64,000 bases of DNA from Chrysoporthe austroafricana. Lineage: Eukaryota; Ascomycota; Sordariomycetes; Diaporthales; Cryphonectriaceae. Below the pieces are notes generated by a model. That model searched no databases. It saw only the letters and a list, made by a program, of their open reading frames with translations, and was not told the origin of the DNA. Numbering within the stretch: position 1 is the stretch's first letter; each line of letters starts with the position of its first letter. The translations under genes were made by a program, and so were the position numbers. Positions 11,446-21,849 of this stretch are shown here, in pieces. Where the stretch lies: assembly GCA_001051155.2 (NCBI GenBank), contig JYIP02000004.1:807576-871575 (forward strand). The letters run 5' to 3'.

Positions 11446-14303
11446 CTAATGCCACGTCTTCGGTCCGAACGTTTGTCCCGCCGGAAGCACCACCTGAATA
11501 GCGGTGTCCTGAGCATCCATCGTCTGCGTCACGATATCATTGCCCCACCACGAAGGCGGGTTGATGTTATTCAGCGTGAATGCGAAAAAGATGACCAAGG
11601 TGCTCAGGGCCAGGCCGAGGTCGAGACCCGATGAGGTGAGGAAGTTGAGGCGGCTCCACCACCTGAAGTGGCGCGTCTTGATGAGATACTGGAACACGAA
11701 GCCCACGATACCCCAGGACAGATAGTTGAGAGGCGTGGCGGGAGGGATGGACCCGGAGCCGCCGAAAATGACCGGGGCGATGAGGTACTTGGCCGGGGAC
11801 TTGGGCCAGCGCTTCATGGCATAGTAGAAAATGACCGGGACGACAGCACCGACGCCGAAGAAGATGAAGAGGCCCGAGTAGATCTGGCCGGGGGAGAAGA
11901 TGCGAGATGGGCCGAGGAGACCCCAGATCACGGAAGCTATATCGCATTGTCAGCATGATTCCGAGACGCGCCTGAGCTTAAGTGGGAGGGAAAGCGCACC
12001 TGAGAAGAAGACTTTGCCGCCTGGGCAGGTGAAGTGCTCGCGCTGGGTCGTTGTGCAGACCTCGGGAATAGAGTTGAGCGATGCGTTCAGGACGACGATC
12101 TGGATGAAGCAAGAGAAGGTCGTTGCCACGACCTGGGCCATAAACATGGTCCGCGGCGGGATCTTCATGTAGTGGCCGAATTTCAAGTCAGACACAAAGG
12201 ACAGTGCCTGGCTCATCGTGATGTAGCCAAAAGTTTTGAAGCTGTACAAGAGTCAGCACGCTTTCACCTGCACGTGGGGAAATGGTGTATTGACACTCAC
12301 ATCATGAGCGCGAGAGGACGTCCAGGCTGAATGTAACCATAAACAAATTCGGTCAACACGTTTAGACCAATCTGATTATTCGTGATAGCTTGAATAATTC
12401 CAATGGGCAGAGAGAATCCAAAGGAGATGGCCACAGCTAGCAGGAAAGACCACCAATTCAGATTGGTAGGGTAGGCCAACACAGTGACGAAACCAAGGCC
12501 CAACATCTGTAGATCAGATCAGCTTGTGATCTAGACATGCCTGAGAGAAAGGGGTGGGATCACTCACGAGGATAAATAGGCTCCCGTACCACCATGTGGG
12601 GGCCTCAGGATACTTTTTCATGAGCTTCATGTGGATGTCATCAGGCTCACTCTTACTGTGTCTCCACTGGGTCCAGATCCTCTCTCCATGATGCAAATAC
12701 GTATATACTATGAGAGATGCAATGGCAGCAAAAGACAGACCGTAGGAGAGAGCAAAAGTTGTGCTGGGAAATGCAAGTCAATCGCCTCGCCGCCCATATC
12801 AAGTGACGTGGAGGGAAGCACATACCTGATGAAGAGGGGCGAATAGTTCTCGTACGCCTGCTGGTCGAGGGTGAGCTCTGGCGTTAAGATGCGCGTTGTG
12901 TTGTAAGCAGCGCCAGTATTGTCGTAGGTACCAGAGTCGCTCATGGGCAGGAACTGACCGTACCAAGTTCCCGTGTAGTGGAAAAGAGAGGCGCCAAAGA
13001 TGAAGAAGACCACAACGCCGATGAGGGTATTGGCTATGGCGTGCCAAGGGGGGATCAATGGGGAGCCAACGAAGCCGGAGATCTGGGTCCAGTCAAAGGT
13101 GATGGGAATGATCGACAAGCCGGTAGTAGCGCCGAAGAGCTGGTTGATCACCGGATTCTGGGGAGCAATCCAGGTGGCAAAGGCAAATGTACTCAGGAAC
13201 TGAGCGAAGAAGCCAGGGATGAAGTAGTAGACGAAAGCACCGAAAGTGACGTACGCGAACCACCTGTAACGAGGCATCATGCCACCAAGAACAGTGGGGT
13301 CGGGGTGCTCGTTCTTCTCGTACATGGCGTTCATCAGCGTCACAGACACTAAGTTAGCGGGCCAGATCATTGACGCCGGGTACACAAGGAATCTCCTCAT
13401 GATGCCTGCGATACCGTAGCCGAGGGACTGGGTCGAGATGGTCAGCATGAACTGCCATGAAATACCGAAGTCTTGCTTGTAGAACACTTTCTGTGCCAGG
13501 ATGATATCCGTCGCGTAAGCAACAGAGAATGACACACTGGCCATCACAACGATGATGGCGTGCTCCTTGATGTTGAATGGGCCCCGGTTGAGCGACCACT
13601 TCAGTCCGAAGGTGTTGAACTCTTTCTTGGGCATAACCTTAGCCCATCCATGACCTATTGGCCATGCGATGATCTGAGCAATGAGTGCCCCAAGGCCGAT
13701 GGAAGGGTTCCGGAGTGAGAACAGAGTGTTCATCGAAGCACCGATGACAACGAGCATCAAACCAATCGTCCAAGCACGAACCTGTGTCTTGTGTCAGTCT
13801 ACATGAGCCGCAGTTACTGACAGCGCGTTACTCACCGTATTGCAAGGCATCTCAATATCATAGTTGTGTACCGCAGCCCGGACTTCAGGGTAGGGCGAGT
13901 CCTCCTCGTCGCCATCCTCATTGTAGATCTTAGACGCCTTCTCCTCGTCGGTGGAGTCAAGAGAGTTCACAGTCGTGCGCGAGGACACGCGGGTCGCCAG
14001 CGGTCGGGCATACTCCTCGGGCAGGTTCGGATCTAATAACAGTTCGTATTCTGATCCTTCCTCATCGCTGTCTGCCGGCTGGGTATTAGACTCACCCCAT
14101 AGCGAGAGGCGGTGCTTGAGGTCGTCGACAGGGCTCATCCGGCGACCCAAAGGGGTCTCGAAGTTGCCCGCAGACGACCCGGCTTCCGCCTCCTTCCCAC
14201 TGACCTCCACCACACCAGCCTCGGTCTTCCTGTCTCGATCGTCTCCTTCCATACGGACTTTCTCGGCCGTACCAGACGGCTCGTCTCTGTATGGCTGGGC
14301 CAT
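11446..14303 (-). CDS. Oligopeptide transporter, OPT family
   Basis: Six exons on the minus strand, complement(join(11446..11936, 12000..12241, 12301..12506, 12568..12763, 12826..13781, 13836..14303)), give 852 residues with all phases matching. The first 156 residues form an acidic cytosolic tail (DSDEEGSEYELLLDP, STDEEKASKIYNEDGDEED), leading into EVRAAVHNYD just before the first membrane helix. Some 14 or more hydrophobic segments follow. Family landmarks are NPSIGLGALIAQ and the KIPPR motif (GHYMKIPPRTMFMAQ). OPT proteins import small peptides, glutathione or metal-peptide chelates with protons across the plasma membrane. The exact substrate is unknown. The C-terminus is short (FGPKTWH). 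Confidence 0.93.
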
Positions 14304-15951
14304 GGTAATAGACCCAGAAATGAGGAGAACGAATCAAGAGACAGGGACTCGCGGAGGTATGGTGTGCGCGAGGAGAGTGTGCTATATAGGGGCTATCTAA
14401 ACGTCGGCCTATGGCCTGCTGGGTGACCAGGCTGGGTGACCAGCTGGGACGAAACCACGGTAAAGTTCGTCAAGACCTATGCTTTGTTGATCGCAAACCA
14501 ACATGAAGCAGGCCAACGAATGATCTCGAAGTCTACCCCCGAGGACGCAGATAAGGCCCTGGGATGGGATTCGCCTAACCAACGAGGCAAGACGGTCTTC
14601 CACGCTTCAACCGATCTCCTAGCCCTTGAGTTGCGACCCTAGACCCAGAGCACTGGAAAGGAGGGTACCCGGACAGGAAGCGTGCCGTGGATCACCAGAC
14701 AGTAGGGCTGGCGGAACAAGGCAGCTGCGTTATCTGGACAGGTTTTCTGAGGGTCGGAGAGATGGAGTCGTGAAACCCTAGCCCTGGCCTGGAGAGCCAA
14801 CTCGATAGGTCTAAGTCGTGGGGTTGGCTAGTAGGTGCACCGTGGTGTGCGCGCGGCATGAAAATGAGGTGTCTCAGGTGGGGGCCGAGATTGGACCACG
14901 CGGTTGATGCAATTGCAAGATCGTCCTCGTCGAAGGTTATCCTGGCTAAGCCTTGGCGATCAGTTGTTGTAGCGATAAGCAGCGGAGACGTTATCTGGAG
15001 AAGGCTGAAACAGATTTGCGGCAAGCACAAATTCGTTCGGTTGAGTAGCCTCGAGGTTCGTAGAACAGAACGGACCTCGAAGACCATGTGGGATGGCCCG
15101 GGAAGCAATACAACTCCGTCGATGCTGGTGGGTTTGGGGGTTTATCGCGACCCTTGGCGCATCGAGATGTCCAAACGGTCTAATGCGTTTGGACACAGGC
15201 CCGGGGATAGTGTGATCGTGAACTTGCGATGAAGAAGCGAGACCGAGCAGGTATCTCAATTCCCTTGCCCGCAAGCCTCACAAGAGGACGTTCGCCCGGA
15301 GGGGGCCTGGGTCCAGGAGAGTTGTCGGCGAAACAAACAGCCGCGAGGCGCCGTCTTGAAGGGAAAGTCTAAATGGATAAGTTCAGAAGGAAACGTCTAG
15401 GTATGTACCAGAAGAAGGTCATATTGTCTGCTGGGGCGGTCTTCGTAAACGCAGCATCTCTCGTCAGCCTTTCGGAGTGGCAACGTGTCGTCGTCGCCGG
15501 AGGAGGATGGATGGGATGGATGGGATGGAGTAGGGGGCGTCTCGGGCCACGTCTTTGTCAGACATGCGGCTCCGTGGGTCCATTGTGGTCTGGATTTAGA
15601 AACCGAGATCTGCTCTAGGCCTGAAGCCTCGCTGTGCAGTCACCGCCTGCCGCTTGCAGGGGCCAAATCTGGGGTTGCAGAGCAGACCCGCGGGCTCGGG
15701 TCGGTGGTCTCCTCAGCGCTTTGGGTTAGCGTAGCCTAGTCAGAACCTTATCGTTTCTTTTCTCGTCGCTGCAGATGACAAGTTTCAACACCGGATCCTT
15801 CATCATCACAATCACCCGCGACCGCCATAAGCCGTTGACGGCCTGGAATCAAGCTTCTCGTCAACCTTAGCCAAGGAAGGCTTATCGGTGGGCATCTTTC
15901 GCGAGCTTCGATCGCCTGTTCACCCCGCCGGGCCCTGGATATGGAGACATT
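14304..15951. other. Divergent intergenic region, OPT transporter/ketoacyl synthase
   Basis: About 1.65 kb with promoters for both flanking genes. A perfect 13-bp tandem duplication lies near the transporter start. A short ATGG-rich stretch (GGATGGATGGGATGG) lies around 15507-15530. No gene is supported. Confidence 0.5.
14418..14443. repeat. Tandem 13-bp duplication in the OPT promoter
   Basis: GCTGGGTGACCAG occurs twice head-to-tail (14418-14430 and 14431-14443), followed by CTGGG. It lies about 115 nt upstream of the OPT start codon, a position compatible with a regulator-binding site; that role is inference. Confidence 0.85.
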
Positions 15952-17359
15952 ATGCGCCGCGTTGTCGTGACAGGTCTCGGCGCCGTTACTCCTCTTGGGG
16001 TAGGCGCCCGCAGATCTTGGAAACGTCTTCTGGCTGGTGAGTCCGGACTGGCCGATCTCTCTGCGGTCGAGCCTCGAGCGCAGTGGAAGGGTCTAACCAG
16101 CACTGTTGCTGGACTCGTGCCGAACGGGACGGGCGGGCAGGCGGAGGGACAGTGGCACCCACCAGACTGGCTCGATGCCTCGGAACAGAGGCGCATGTCC
16201 AGGTTTTCCCACTATGCGATCGCAGCTACTGAGATGGCCCTCGTAGACGCCGGCTGGAGACCGACCGGTCAGGCTGACCGAGAGGCTACCGGGGTTTGCG
16301 TTGGGAGCGGCATCGGCAATCTGGACGAGCTCTATACCACCAGCCTTGCGTTCGAGAAAGATGTGAGCGAGCCTAGCCCTCTAGAACGCGTGGCGCTATG
16401 CGAGAGGCTAAGACCACAGGTAGGGCTACAAGAAAGTATCTCCCCTGTTCGTCCCCAAGATTCTCATCAATCTTGCGGCTGGCCATATCTCCATGAAATA
16501 CGGGTTCCAAGGACCCAATCACTCTGCAACTACGGCCTGCACAACTGGAGCGCACTCCATAGGAGACGCATCAAGGTTCATTGCATACGGGGATGCTGAT
16601 GTCATGGTCGCCGGCGGATCGGAATCATGCATCCACCCCCTGACCTTCGCGGGTTTCGGAAGGTCGAGATCCCTATCTACCGCATGCAACCGTGATCCGA
16701 AAGCGAGCTGTCGGCCCTTCGACAGGGACAGAGATGGCTTTGTCGTCGCTGAAGGAGCGGCTGTCCTTGTTCTCGAAGAGCTCGAGCATGCCAAGGCGCG
16801 AGGTGCCGACATCCTCGCTGAGGTTGCCGGATACGGCTGCAGCGGCGATGCACACCACATGACGGCCCCTCGAGAAGATGGGTCAGGTGCCTTACTGGCC
16901 ATGAAGAGAGCTTTGAAGAATGCTCAGATCAGACCACGAGAGGTGGGCTACATCAACGCTCATGCTACCAGCACGCCCATTGGTGATGCTGCAGAAGCTA
17001 GGGCTATCAGCACCTTGATGCTGGGAGAGGATGGCGTGGAGACAGAGAGCCAGGTGACAGTGAGCGGTACCAAGGGAGCAGTCGGCCATCTACTTGGGGC
17101 TGCCGGTGCACTCGAGGCGCTGTATTCTGTGCTGGCCATAACTGAGGTAGGCCACACCTGAGCATATACTTCGGATGAAGCCGCTGATCATTCGCAGAAC
17201 TTGGTTCCACCTACTCTGAATCTGCACAATCCAGATGTGGGTACTGGTTTCAACTTTGTCCCCTTGCAAGCGCAAGAGAAACAGATCGATGTCGCCATGT
17301 CGAACTCGTTCGGCTTTGGTGGGACAAACGCGTCCTTGGTGTTTTCAAGATATCGGTAG
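15952..17359 (+). CDS. CEM1: Mitochondrial beta-ketoacyl-ACP synthase (KAS II type)
   Basis: Three exons, join(15952..16362, 16424..17146, 17198..17359), give 431 residues. The protein starts on the first beta strand ([16 protein letters not shown]). The catalytic triad is visible: Cys176 in [14 protein letters not shown], His317 in [11 protein letters not shown] and His359 in [14 protein letters not shown]. The C-terminal [18 protein letters not shown] loop is typical of the family. The enzyme condenses malonyl-ACP with the growing acyl-ACP in mitochondrial type II fatty acid synthesis, which supplies octanoate for lipoic acid. Mitochondrial location is inferred from the orthologous family, because no obvious presequence precedes the domain. 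Length matches yeast Cem1. The second intron's 3' flank and all frames agree. Confidence 0.92.
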
Positions 17360-18116
17360 ACCCGTGCCCACATACTGCTTGGCACTGTGCTCCAATCGCA
17401 TCAGCGAAGGCGTCTTGGATTCATACGGTGGTAAGGATGCGTTCTGGAGCTGCTGTACGATCAAAGATTTATGATATAGGCCTAGTTAGTACAATCTCCC
17501 AATAAGCAATACAGAAACTGGATGGATAACCATCTACGATATTTGGTGCGTCTGCCGCTTCGATATTTGATAACGTTATTGCTGTCTAGAAGATAAACGT
17601 TTAAAGTCCTACAAAGGCGCAGGATTTATTCATATCCGGATCGAAGTTTTCGCCTGTTGTCCCTTTTCCTCCTCCTTTTTTTTTTTCCACCCTTCCTCTC
17701 TGGGCCCGCGGGCTGTCTTCTCGTCAGGAATTGATCTTCACCTGCAGGGCGACGGCTGGACTGAGATACAGAGCCGCTGCAAATAAAAAGGAGAAATCAT
17801 CGTAGCCGGACATTCTGATGGTAGCATGCATGTAAATAATGCAAAGCGAACTTCTTCACTATTTTCGTGCATTTAATTACAGTCATACGTATTGTTGTAG
17901 CAGCCTGAAAGATGCCGCAAGAGTCCCATCCTGCCGGAGCAGTGCAGCAGTCCTGCCTGCCGGCGCACTGAGCAGGGACAGCATCACTAAATTTTTGGGC
18001 TCGATGCGCCAACCATCCATGACGCGAAGTATTCTCAGCACATGCTATGATATCTGCACGCCAGTTTCACACCTATTTCTTGCGTCGTCTTCATTCTTGC
18101 CGACAAAGTTTTTAAA
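17360..18116. other. Intergenic region, KAS/Cbp3
   Basis: About 760 nt, AT-richer than average, with a T run near 17678-17688. It holds the end of the KAS transcript and the Cbp3 promoter. Nothing else is recognised. Confidence 0.5.
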
Positions 18117-19140
18117 ATGGCCAATCAGCTCTGCAGACCATGTCGCGACCTCGCGCGGCGGCAGCTCCGCGCTCTGATCGAGCTCAACCACGCTCCGCGC
18201 GCCTCCGTCGCAGAGATCACAAGGAATTCGAGACGGACGTTCCACCAAACCGCCGCACGTCGAGAAGAGAAGTCACAGTCAGCCTCTAAGTCCTCTGGAC
18301 TTGGAAAGACCCTGTTGAGCATAGCGAGTGCGATCTTGCCACAGAAAGCGGTTCAGCCGTACGCGATCTACGGCGCGACGGAGACCCTGTACAAGGCCTG
18401 CTCGCAGCCGGCAGCTTACACGATCTCGGAGGAGCTGCGGAAGAAGGAAGAGGTACCTATGACGGAGGATGGGATGGAGATCGGTGTCGGAAGTGGTGTG
18501 TGGTACGAGGGTATGTCCATCCACCCTATGCTAGATCCTCTTCGGCGCGTTGAGCGAAACAGTTGCTGACGGGTAGATTTGCACTGCAGACTTTGGCCTC
18601 ACCCCCACCTTCGGCACTTGGTCCCAAGTAACCATGCTACACCTCTACCTGGTCGTAGTCCGCCTGCGGTGTCTCGAGAAAACCGCCTGGCAGGCTTGGC
18701 AGACGCAGCTGGTCAATCATTTCTTCCAGCATGCCGAGGACTTGATGGAGATCAACCACGGGATGAAGAGCCGCATGCTCCGTTCTGGCCAGCTCAACTC
18801 GCTCTTCCAGACATGGCGCGGCGTGATACTTGCATACGACGAGGGGCTGGTCAAAGGCGATGCGGTCATGGCTGCCGCTATATGGAGGAATATATTCATG
18901 AGCAGGGAGGATGTGGACATGCGGCATGTTGCGGCGATCGTCAGCTGGATGAGGTCGACACTAAAGAAGTTTGATCAGATGCTCGACCCGGCGTTGTTGT
19001 ATCATGGAGCGGCTGTGTTAAAGACGCAGCCTACCGCGGAACTGAGGCTGGTGGATGAGCTTGCTTCGTTGAATGATGCGAAGGCAGCGTCTGCCGAGAG
19101 TGCCAGAGAACCAGATGTGAAGGGCAGCCGCTTTAGATGA
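18117..19140 (+). CDS. CBP3: Ubiquinol-cytochrome c chaperone Cbp3/UQCC1
   Basis: Two exons, join(18117..18510, 18590..19140), give 314 residues. The first 60 residues are basic and Arg/Ser-rich with few acids, consistent with a mitochondrial presequence (RNSRRTFHQTAARREE). The conserved domain follows: YGATETLYKACSQ, then WYEDFGLTPTFGTWSQVT across the splice junction, the VRLRCLEKTAWQ helix and HFFQHAEDLME. By family, Cbp3 with Cbp6 binds mitoribosomes and newly made cytochrome b and promotes complex III assembly. The C-terminal tail (residues 285 on) is variable. It lies next to another mitochondrial gene (KAS) in the same direction. Confidence 0.9.
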
Positions 19141-19275
19141 ATTTAAATGGGCACAATCAATGCGTTTAACCAGTCACATATCGCCGCGTGTGCTAGAACA
19201 TGCACCAGTGGCATACAGAAGGGCAGAGCATTAAAATCTCGCTGTTGTGACCAATGTAGTGGTCGAAGCAAAACA

Positions 19276-19993
19276 TCAATTCGTCCTTTCCCACATCTGA
19301 AACTCATACTGCGTGTCATTTTCAACCTGCACGCCCTCTGGCACCGTCTCCCCAGCCCAGCGATCCAGCTCCTCCTTCGACCTCTTCACCCACCCAGGAG
19401 CACTCTCCCCTTCGTCGCTCAGTTTTAGCGAGAAGTGCGTGTCGCACTCAAAGTCCGTCATAACATTCGTCAGAAGTACCCTTTTCGTCTCCCTCATCTC
19501 TAAGGCTGAAGCATAAATCTGGCCACCGCCCATCACGAACACCCGTCCCAACGTGCCTTGGGGCTTCCCTCGTAGGTATGATATTGCCTGCTCTAGTGAT
19601 GAGGCCTTGACTGGAGCTGTCTCGGCACTGCTAGGCTCTTCAGGTGGTGTGCTGAAGGACCGGCTGATGACGATATTGAGACGCCCTTTGAGAGGGCGGA
19701 ACTTGAGTGGGATGCTGTCCCAGGTTTTGCGGCCCATTATCACTGCGTTCATGGCTGTCGGTTCGACCTGGAAGACGTGAGCCACAAGACATCCAAACAC
19801 CTTCCAGACTGTCCAATCTTATACTTACTGCAGGTGGAAGCCTCTTCGTAACTCTTGCAAAATAGGCCATTTCCTTTTTCAGGCCCGTCCAGGGAAGAGT
19901 CCCCCGCAGGCCAATGCCCATGTCACGGGTGGCGGCGAGGACGAGTGTGAGCTCCAAGGGCAGCATCTCGGATTGAGAGGATATATTGCTCAT
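19276..19993 (-). CDS. Dihydrofolate reductase
   Basis: Two exons, complement(join(19276..19767, 19829..19993)), give 218 residues. The protein has the classic DHFR order: TLVLAATRDMGIGLRGTLPW, then KKEMAYFARVT with the active-site acid (about Glu41). After the intron come NAVIMGRKTWDSIPLKFRPLKGRLNIVISR, RVFVMGGGQIYASAL and YEFQMWER at the end. It reduces dihydrofolate to tetrahydrofolate with NADPH for thymidylate, purine and Met-tRNA synthesis. The donor is GTAAGT. The start was chosen because it is the only upstream ATG in frame with the first beta strand. It is divergent from the eL41 gene and shares its promoter region. Confidence 0.95.
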
Positions 19994-20302
19994 GGTCTAC
20001 CGAAGGCTGTTCGGCCTAAGGGCGACAATCTAGTTGACGTATTCAAGACAAATCTCAATGGTGAGCCTGTCCACCTGCCTGCGTACCAAATTTCCAAGTG
20101 ACTGCCACCCTAGCTAGACCTTGAAATGATCTTGTCGTACGAGGACGCCTGGCCACCCACAATCTCTCAAAATACGAAGTCCTATAGCATCTGGGAGCAC
20201 AGAGAGATCATTTCCCATTGAATACAACACCACTCTTGTAAAGGACTTTCAACTGAAATGACCTCGTCTTCTATCCTTCGCTGAGGGGAGAGAGCCAAAA
20301 TG

Positions 20303-20313
20303 ACCCTAACCCT
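20303..20313. promoter_or_regulatory. Telomere-like (Tbf1-type) box upstream of eL41
   Basis: ACCCTAACCCT matches the TTAGGG-type repeat recognised by Tbf1-family proteins. It lies about 150 nt upstream of the presumed 5'-UTR intron of eL41. Tbf1 is an established ribosomal-protein gene regulator in several ascomycetes; use here is inference. Confidence 0.55.
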
Positions 20314-20327
20314 GCTACAAGTCGTAG

Positions 20328-20333
20328 CACGTG
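20328..20333. promoter_or_regulatory. CACGTG E-box (Cbf1-type) upstream of eL41
   Basis: The sequence GCACGTGATC holds the Cbf1-type core CACGTGA only 14 nt after the telomere-like box. A Cbf1 homologue is encoded at 59238-60282 in this window. Confidence 0.55.
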
Positions 20334-20465
20334 ATCGATCGGCTTACCTAAGTAGCGCCGATTCCCCACCAAACCTTCGAACGTTACAAAAATCGGCCGC
20401 TGACCAGTTCCCGCACCCGTCTTTCTTCCCAACACCACCAACGACTTCTCTCACCGCAGAACAAT

Positions 20466-20656
20466 GTAAGTTGCCTTCCACGCTCTGTGATTCGGCTGTT
20501 ATCAGTAGCTCTCAGTGCATCAGTCGCAATGGCCAATTGATCATTTGACCAAGTGATTTGTCCATCCACAACGGCGCTGCTCTTTGCTACCGGATGCAAC
20601 CTACGTCACACAGATATCGGAGCTTGAACACACTCAGCTGACCCGCCCATCCACAG
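20466..20656 (+). other. Probable 5'-UTR intron of the eL41 gene
   Basis: The donor GTAAGT at 20466 pairs with an acceptor CAG ending at 20656. It is preceded by the branch-like GCTGACCC, which leaves a short leader before the eL41 ATG at 20672. 5'-UTR introns are common in ribosomal protein genes. An AUG directly followed by a stop would be created at the donor if unspliced. Confidence 0.55.
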
Positions 20657-20671
20657 TACCAATCGTTCACG

Positions 20672-20831
20672 ATGAGAGCCAAGTGGAGGAAGAAGCGCGT
20701 TCGACGCCTTAAGCGCAAGAGAAGAAAGATGAGGGCCAGAAGGTAAACTACTCTCAAACCCCTCTGCGCTGATGCCCGCGCAGGCGCACGCGAGCAAGCG
20801 AGCAATTTACTGACCCCTCCATAGCAAGTAA
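20672..20831 (+). CDS. RPL41: Ribosomal protein eL41 (25 residues)
   Basis: Two tiny exons, join(20672..20742, 20825..20831), encode a 25-residue protein with the near-invariant eL41 pattern: MRAKWRKKRVRRLKRKRRKM, then RARSK. Seventeen of 25 residues are Lys or Arg. The donor is GTAAAC. The branch point is ACTGACC and the acceptor is ATAG, leaving only seven bases (C AAG TAA) in the second exon. eL41 is the smallest ribosomal protein and sits at the intersubunit bridge of the large subunit. It falls below usual ORF length cut-offs, so it is easily missed. Confidence 0.93.
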
Positions 20832-21849
20832 ACACATCGCACCACACGACCTCACGGCAGCTCGAGCATGACACAGCAGAGCCATCATGATAACTGCAAG
20901 CAATGAGACACACCATCTCATCATCACCGGCCTCGAGTAATCACTCGCGTCAAGCACCATTCGTCATTCAGTCTACCACTTGCCTGTGTTGGGGAGGATC
21001 GGATCTCCTGAGATTCCTGGACCCAAGTTTTGGTGGAGATTGGAGTCAGGCGGGGTCCTGACGACGCATCAAGGCCGGCAACTATGATGGTTTTTTTTGT
21101 GGAGAGCTACCTATTACGTTCAATTGGGAGGTCGAATCGGGCAGCAGTGTTTGCATGACACGCCACCACCGAAGCTAACTGCATTGCTATGATGGACACT
21201 TACGAAAACTTTGAAGAGGGTCTAGTGACAAGGACAATGCAAAGAAAAAAGCAGTTCGCTTCGACTTGGTCTCATGCACGCGGTGAATTCTTGTGTGACT
21301 TGTCCTCAGACCTCGTAGGCGATTTTCAACGGTTTGGCAGTGATGATATCCTGCTTGCCGTGATCTTCACGTAGCACGGACTTGAGTGCATGGAACATCC
21401 GACGTCGAGGCAACACCGCGACGGAGATATCCAACCCTTATGTCTTGTGAGCTCACTGCTAGATTGCTGCAAGTCTGGGGCGAACGATCGCACTGCTTGC
21501 CTGCATGTACGAGAAGTTGAGCTCTGATGCACCTCAGCTTGATACTGGTAGTGAGCTGGAGCGATGCTTCGCATCCGCATCTCGAAGGCAGCGTCTGTAC
21601 GATATTTCGAGATTTCAAGCTGTGCGAGAGCTTCCTCCGTATGATGTCGATGTGAAAAGTGGAGCTCCCCGCAGGTGTTGAGACTAGTAAGCGGTGAGGT
21701 CGGCAGAACAAAAAGTTCACAGGCCCCTGTCGGCTTGTGTCGTGCCCGCCGACATCTTCAAATTTTTGGCCCGACGGTCTCTGCGGCTTTTTGCCTACGA
21801 AAACAACTTCATCCTGGGACTTTAATTGCATTCCTAGACCCGATTCGAC
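20832..21849. other. Intergenic region, eL41/RPA49
   Basis: About 1 kb with a T-rich run (TTTTTTTTG near 21091-21099) and the RPA49 promoter. Open frames here have no recognisable protein features. Confidence 0.5.

Larger units (their letters stand above)
19994..20671. other. Divergent promoter region, DHFR/eL41
   Basis: About 680 nt. It contains a telomere-like ACCCTAACCCT and a CACGTG box (listed separately) and a likely 5'-UTR intron of the eL41 gene. No further gene is seen. Confidence 0.6.
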
